NCBI GenBank assembly: GCA_019912665.1
Contig: JAIOIE010000022.1
Coordinates: forward strand, 62,001-126,000
Direction of reading: 5' to 3'
Origin: Deltaproteobacteria bacterium
GTDB lineage: Bacteria > Desulfobacterota > GWC2-55-46
Length of the DNA stretch: 64,000 nucleotides
Positions within the stretch are counted from its first letter, which is position 1. Each line of letters starts with the position of its first letter. The notes below the pieces were generated by a model that was given only the letters and a program-made list of their open reading frames with translations, had not been told where the DNA came from and did no database searches. This document shows positions 62,325-64,000 of this stretch, in pieces. The position numbers and the translations under genes were made by a program.

Positions 62325-63533
62325 ATGAGCAAAAAAAGAGACGTATCTAATCGCTTCCGCCTGATAGACTTGTTTTCCGGTGCCGGGGGTATGACCCTTG
62401 GTTTTACAAAGGCATTCGGAAATAATTTTGAGTCCGTTTGGGCGAACGATAATAATAAGTACGCAGTCGAGACATACAATGCCAATTTCGGAAACCATTG
62501 CGTTTTAGGAAATATAACGGAGTTGCTCGATAATCCTGAAATCGAAATTCCTAAGGCCGATGTGGTAATTGGAGGGCCTCCATGTCAGGGATTCAGCCTT
62601 CTCAACAAGAACCGCGATTCGGATTCGAGAAAGCAACTATGGCGTCCTTTCCTCGAAGTGGTCGAAAGGTCCGGGGCCGATATTTTCTTAATGGAGAATG
62701 TACCACAGCTTCTTGATTCTCCGGAGTACGAGCAAATCGTAGAAATAGCCAAGTCCCTGGATTTCCGGATTGCATCGGCTAAATTGTGCGCTGCGGATTA
62801 CGGAGTTTCTCAGAGGAGATGGAGGGCTTTCATATTGGGATGCCGTTTTGCGGATCCCTCATTGGTATTTCCTCCAAAGAGAACCCATTATAATCCGAAT
62901 AACGGATATGATCCCAAACATTCGCAAAAGGTAACGGACTATATTTCCAATCCACTTTCCTGGCGAACGGTAAGGGACGCCATCGCCGATCTTCCGGCTC
63001 CGCTCGGCAAAGAGATACGAATTGAGCCTGCTCCGCTGGATATCCACTTCGGGCGCACGCCTACGCCCCTCAGCCTGAAACGGTATAAGGCCGTGCCCAA
63101 AGAAGGCATGAATCGTTTCGACCTTCAAAGACGTGCTCCCGAGTTGACGCCCGAATGCTGGATCAGAAAGACCAAAGGGGGTACGGACCTCTTCGGGCGT
63201 CTTTGGTGGGACAGACCGGCCTTTACCATTCGAACCGAATTTTTCAAACCGGAAAAGGGCCGCTATTTGCACCCGTCCCAGCACAGGCCAATTACTCATA
63301 GGGAAGCCGCAAGGTTTCAATCCTTTCCGGATTCTTTCTGTTTTACAGGGACTAAAATAGAAATAGCCAAACAGATAGGTAACGCCGTTCCCCCGCTTCT
63401 TGCAGCGCGTGTTGCGGAATGCGTTCAAGCCCTTCTATTATCAAGAAAAAAGAAATCCAGTGGTAGACATACTTACACCGAAACAAAGAAGCACCCTGAT
63501 GGCGAAGGTCAAAGGACGGGATACCGCTCCTGA
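62325..63533 (+). CDS. dcm: DNA (cytosine-5) methyltransferase
   Basis: A 402-residue C5-type methylase. FRLIDLFSGAGGMTLGF (motif I), ADVVIGGPPCQGFSLLNKNR (motif IV, catalytic Cys in PPCQG), IFLMENVPQLL (motif VI), GVSQRRWRAFILG (motif VIII), a target-recognition region (about 225-320), and the C-terminal THREAARFQSFPDSF and IAKQIGNAVPP (motifs IX/X). The 3' end overlaps the vsr gene by 74 bases. The target sequence is unknown. It protects DNA of the cassette or host. Confidence 0.94.
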   Translation: MSKKRDVSNRFRLIDLFSGAGGMTLGFTKAFGNNFESVWANDNNKYAVETYNANFGNHCVLGNITELLDNPEIEIPKADVVIGGPPCQGFSLLNKNRDSDSRKQLWRPFLEVVERSGADIFLMENVPQLLDSPEYEQIVEIAKSLDFRIASAKLCAADYGVSQRRWRAFILGCRFADPSLVFPPKRTHYNPNNGYDPKHSQKVTDYISNPLSWRTVRDAIADLPAPLGKEIRIEPAPLDIHFGRTPTPLSLKRYKAVPKEGMNRFDLQRRAPELTPECWIRKTKGGTDLFGRLWWDRPAFTIRTEFFKPEKGRYLHPSQHRPITHREAARFQSFPDSFCFTGTKIEIAKQIGNAVPPLLAARVAECVQALLLSRKKKSSGRHTYTETKKHPDGEGQRTGYRS

Positions 63534-63909
63534 GCTTATCGTCCGAAGCCTGCTACACCGGATGGGTTATAGATTCCGGGTTCATCGTAAGGACCTGCCG
63601 GGAAGCCCGGATATAGTCTTGCCCAAGTATAGCAAAGCTATTTTTGTGCACGGATGCTTTTGGCATGGCCATAAGGGATGTAAGAAGGCAGCACGTCCTA
63701 CAACAAGGGTAGAGTTCTGGAACAATAAAATCGACGGAAATATCCAAAGGGATATCAGGGTTCGTAAAAAACTTGAGTCATCGGGTTGGAAGGTGCTGGT
63801 CGTATGGGAGTGTAAGACCAAGCAACCTAAGCAACTTATACGTATGCTGGAGAGGTTCCTAGTTGAGCAAAAAGCGAAATCAAACAGAACCGGAAGCCGT
63901 TCGACTTAA
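63460..63909 (+). CDS. vsr: Very short patch repair endonuclease Vsr
   Basis: A 149-residue endonuclease that nicks DNA at T:G mismatches arising from deamination of 5-methylcytosine made by Dcm. Zinc and catalytic blocks: LPGSPDIVLPKYSKAIFVHG, then CFWHGHKGCKKA, RVEFWNNKIDGNIQRDIRV and WKVLVVWECK. The start is GTG 63460 giving MVDILTPKQRS, the family beginning; it overlaps dcm. The ribosome binding site is weak, so translation may rely on coupling. Confidence 0.9.
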   Translation: MVDILTPKQRSTLMAKVKGRDTAPELIVRSLLHRMGYRFRVHRKDLPGSPDIVLPKYSKAIFVHGCFWHGHKGCKKAARPTTRVEFWNNKIDGNIQRDIRVRKKLESSGWKVLVVWECKTKQPKQLIRMLERFLVEQKAKSNRTGSRST

Positions 63910-64000
63910 AGTCGAGGCTTTGCTTAAAAACTTCGAGGCTGAGCTTGGGTCGGCTGATCTTCGAGCCAAAGTGCTTGCATTGGTTCCGGTGTTTCACGAG
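63863..64000 (+). CDS. Third gene of the dcm-vsr cassette (5' part, cut by window edge)
   Basis: From TTG 63863 (GGAGAGG upstream) the frame stays open to the edge: 46 residues, charged and helical, with RLKVEALLKNFEAELGSADL and LRAKVLALVPVFHE. It overlaps vsr by 47 bases, so it is translationally coupled. Its start MSKKR is like that of Dcm. I recall similar proteins beside Dcm-Vsr pairs in restriction-type islands, but no domain can be named from this fragment. Confidence 0.65.
   Translation, partial: MSKKRNQTEPEAVRLKVEALLKNFEAELGSADLRAKVLALVPVFHE

Overview
The window is a 64 kb piece of a GC-rich Gram-negative bacterial chromosome. Housekeeping gene order (mnmG-rsmG-parA-parB-bactofilin, dnaA-dnaN, rpmH-rnpA-yidD-yidC-mnmE), ubiquinone-type genes (ubiC, ubiA, ubiD, ubiG, ubiX), KamA, a Lys-rich DksA-like protein and glnE fit a deltaproteobacterial (Desulfobacterota-like) or nearby lineage. 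This placement is inferred from gene content only; no rRNA gene is present. No CRISPR array, complete prophage or complete IS element was seen.

Layout. 1-7.2 kb: the 3' part of typA, an NhaD antiporter with a long leader that looks like a riboswitch with a terminator, a large PAS-GGDEF-EAL sensor and a DJ-1/PfpI protein. 7.2-7.65 kb: a large imperfect inverted repeat. 7.65-16.1 kb: a leftward block mnmG-rsmG-parA-parB-bactofilin-GT39-ClC-nfi, with three perfect parS sites around rsmG. 16.1-19.9 kb: dksA-like gene, apbE, mltG, ruvX, tRNA-Val. 20-25.4 kb: a lone CI-like repressor behind a perfect sigma70 promoter, then the operon ubiC-ubiA-ubiD-ubiG and an M23 peptidase. 25.5-31.5 kb: an unknown exported protein, an AT-rich foreign-looking membrane gene, pyrF and pyrE separated by a long hairpin, and a MerR-kamA-small protein cluster. 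31.6-35.8 kb: a palindromic repeat, fbp, a stress protein and a K/Na:proton antiporter.

35.9-43.1 kb is the origin-type region: mnmE, yidC, yidD, rnpA, rpmH, dnaN, dnaA. DnaA-box-like sites lie on both sides of dnaA, so this is the best candidate for oriC. The parS sites lie about 29 kb away, as expected for ParABS. 43.1-50.1 kb links nitrogen assimilation (gdh, glnE) with an unusual DUF4388-TPR-ATPase protein. 50.2-59.9 kb holds protein quality control (clpB, hsp20, htrA), ubiX, serS with tRNA-Ser(UGA) just downstream, a zincin-like protein and a Kef-type antiporter.

At 59,978-60,020 there is a 43-base 3' half of a tRNA-Asn gene, the usual scar of site-specific integration. Everything to the right has lower GC and consists of defence or toxin-antitoxin genes: MntA with a frameshifted HepT, a DUF6922-like gene behind a perfect 18-bp palindrome, a DUF6933-like gene, a block of TTGAGATA repeats, and a Dcm-Vsr-third gene cassette that runs off the window. 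This genomic island is the accessory part of the window and the likeliest place for something new.
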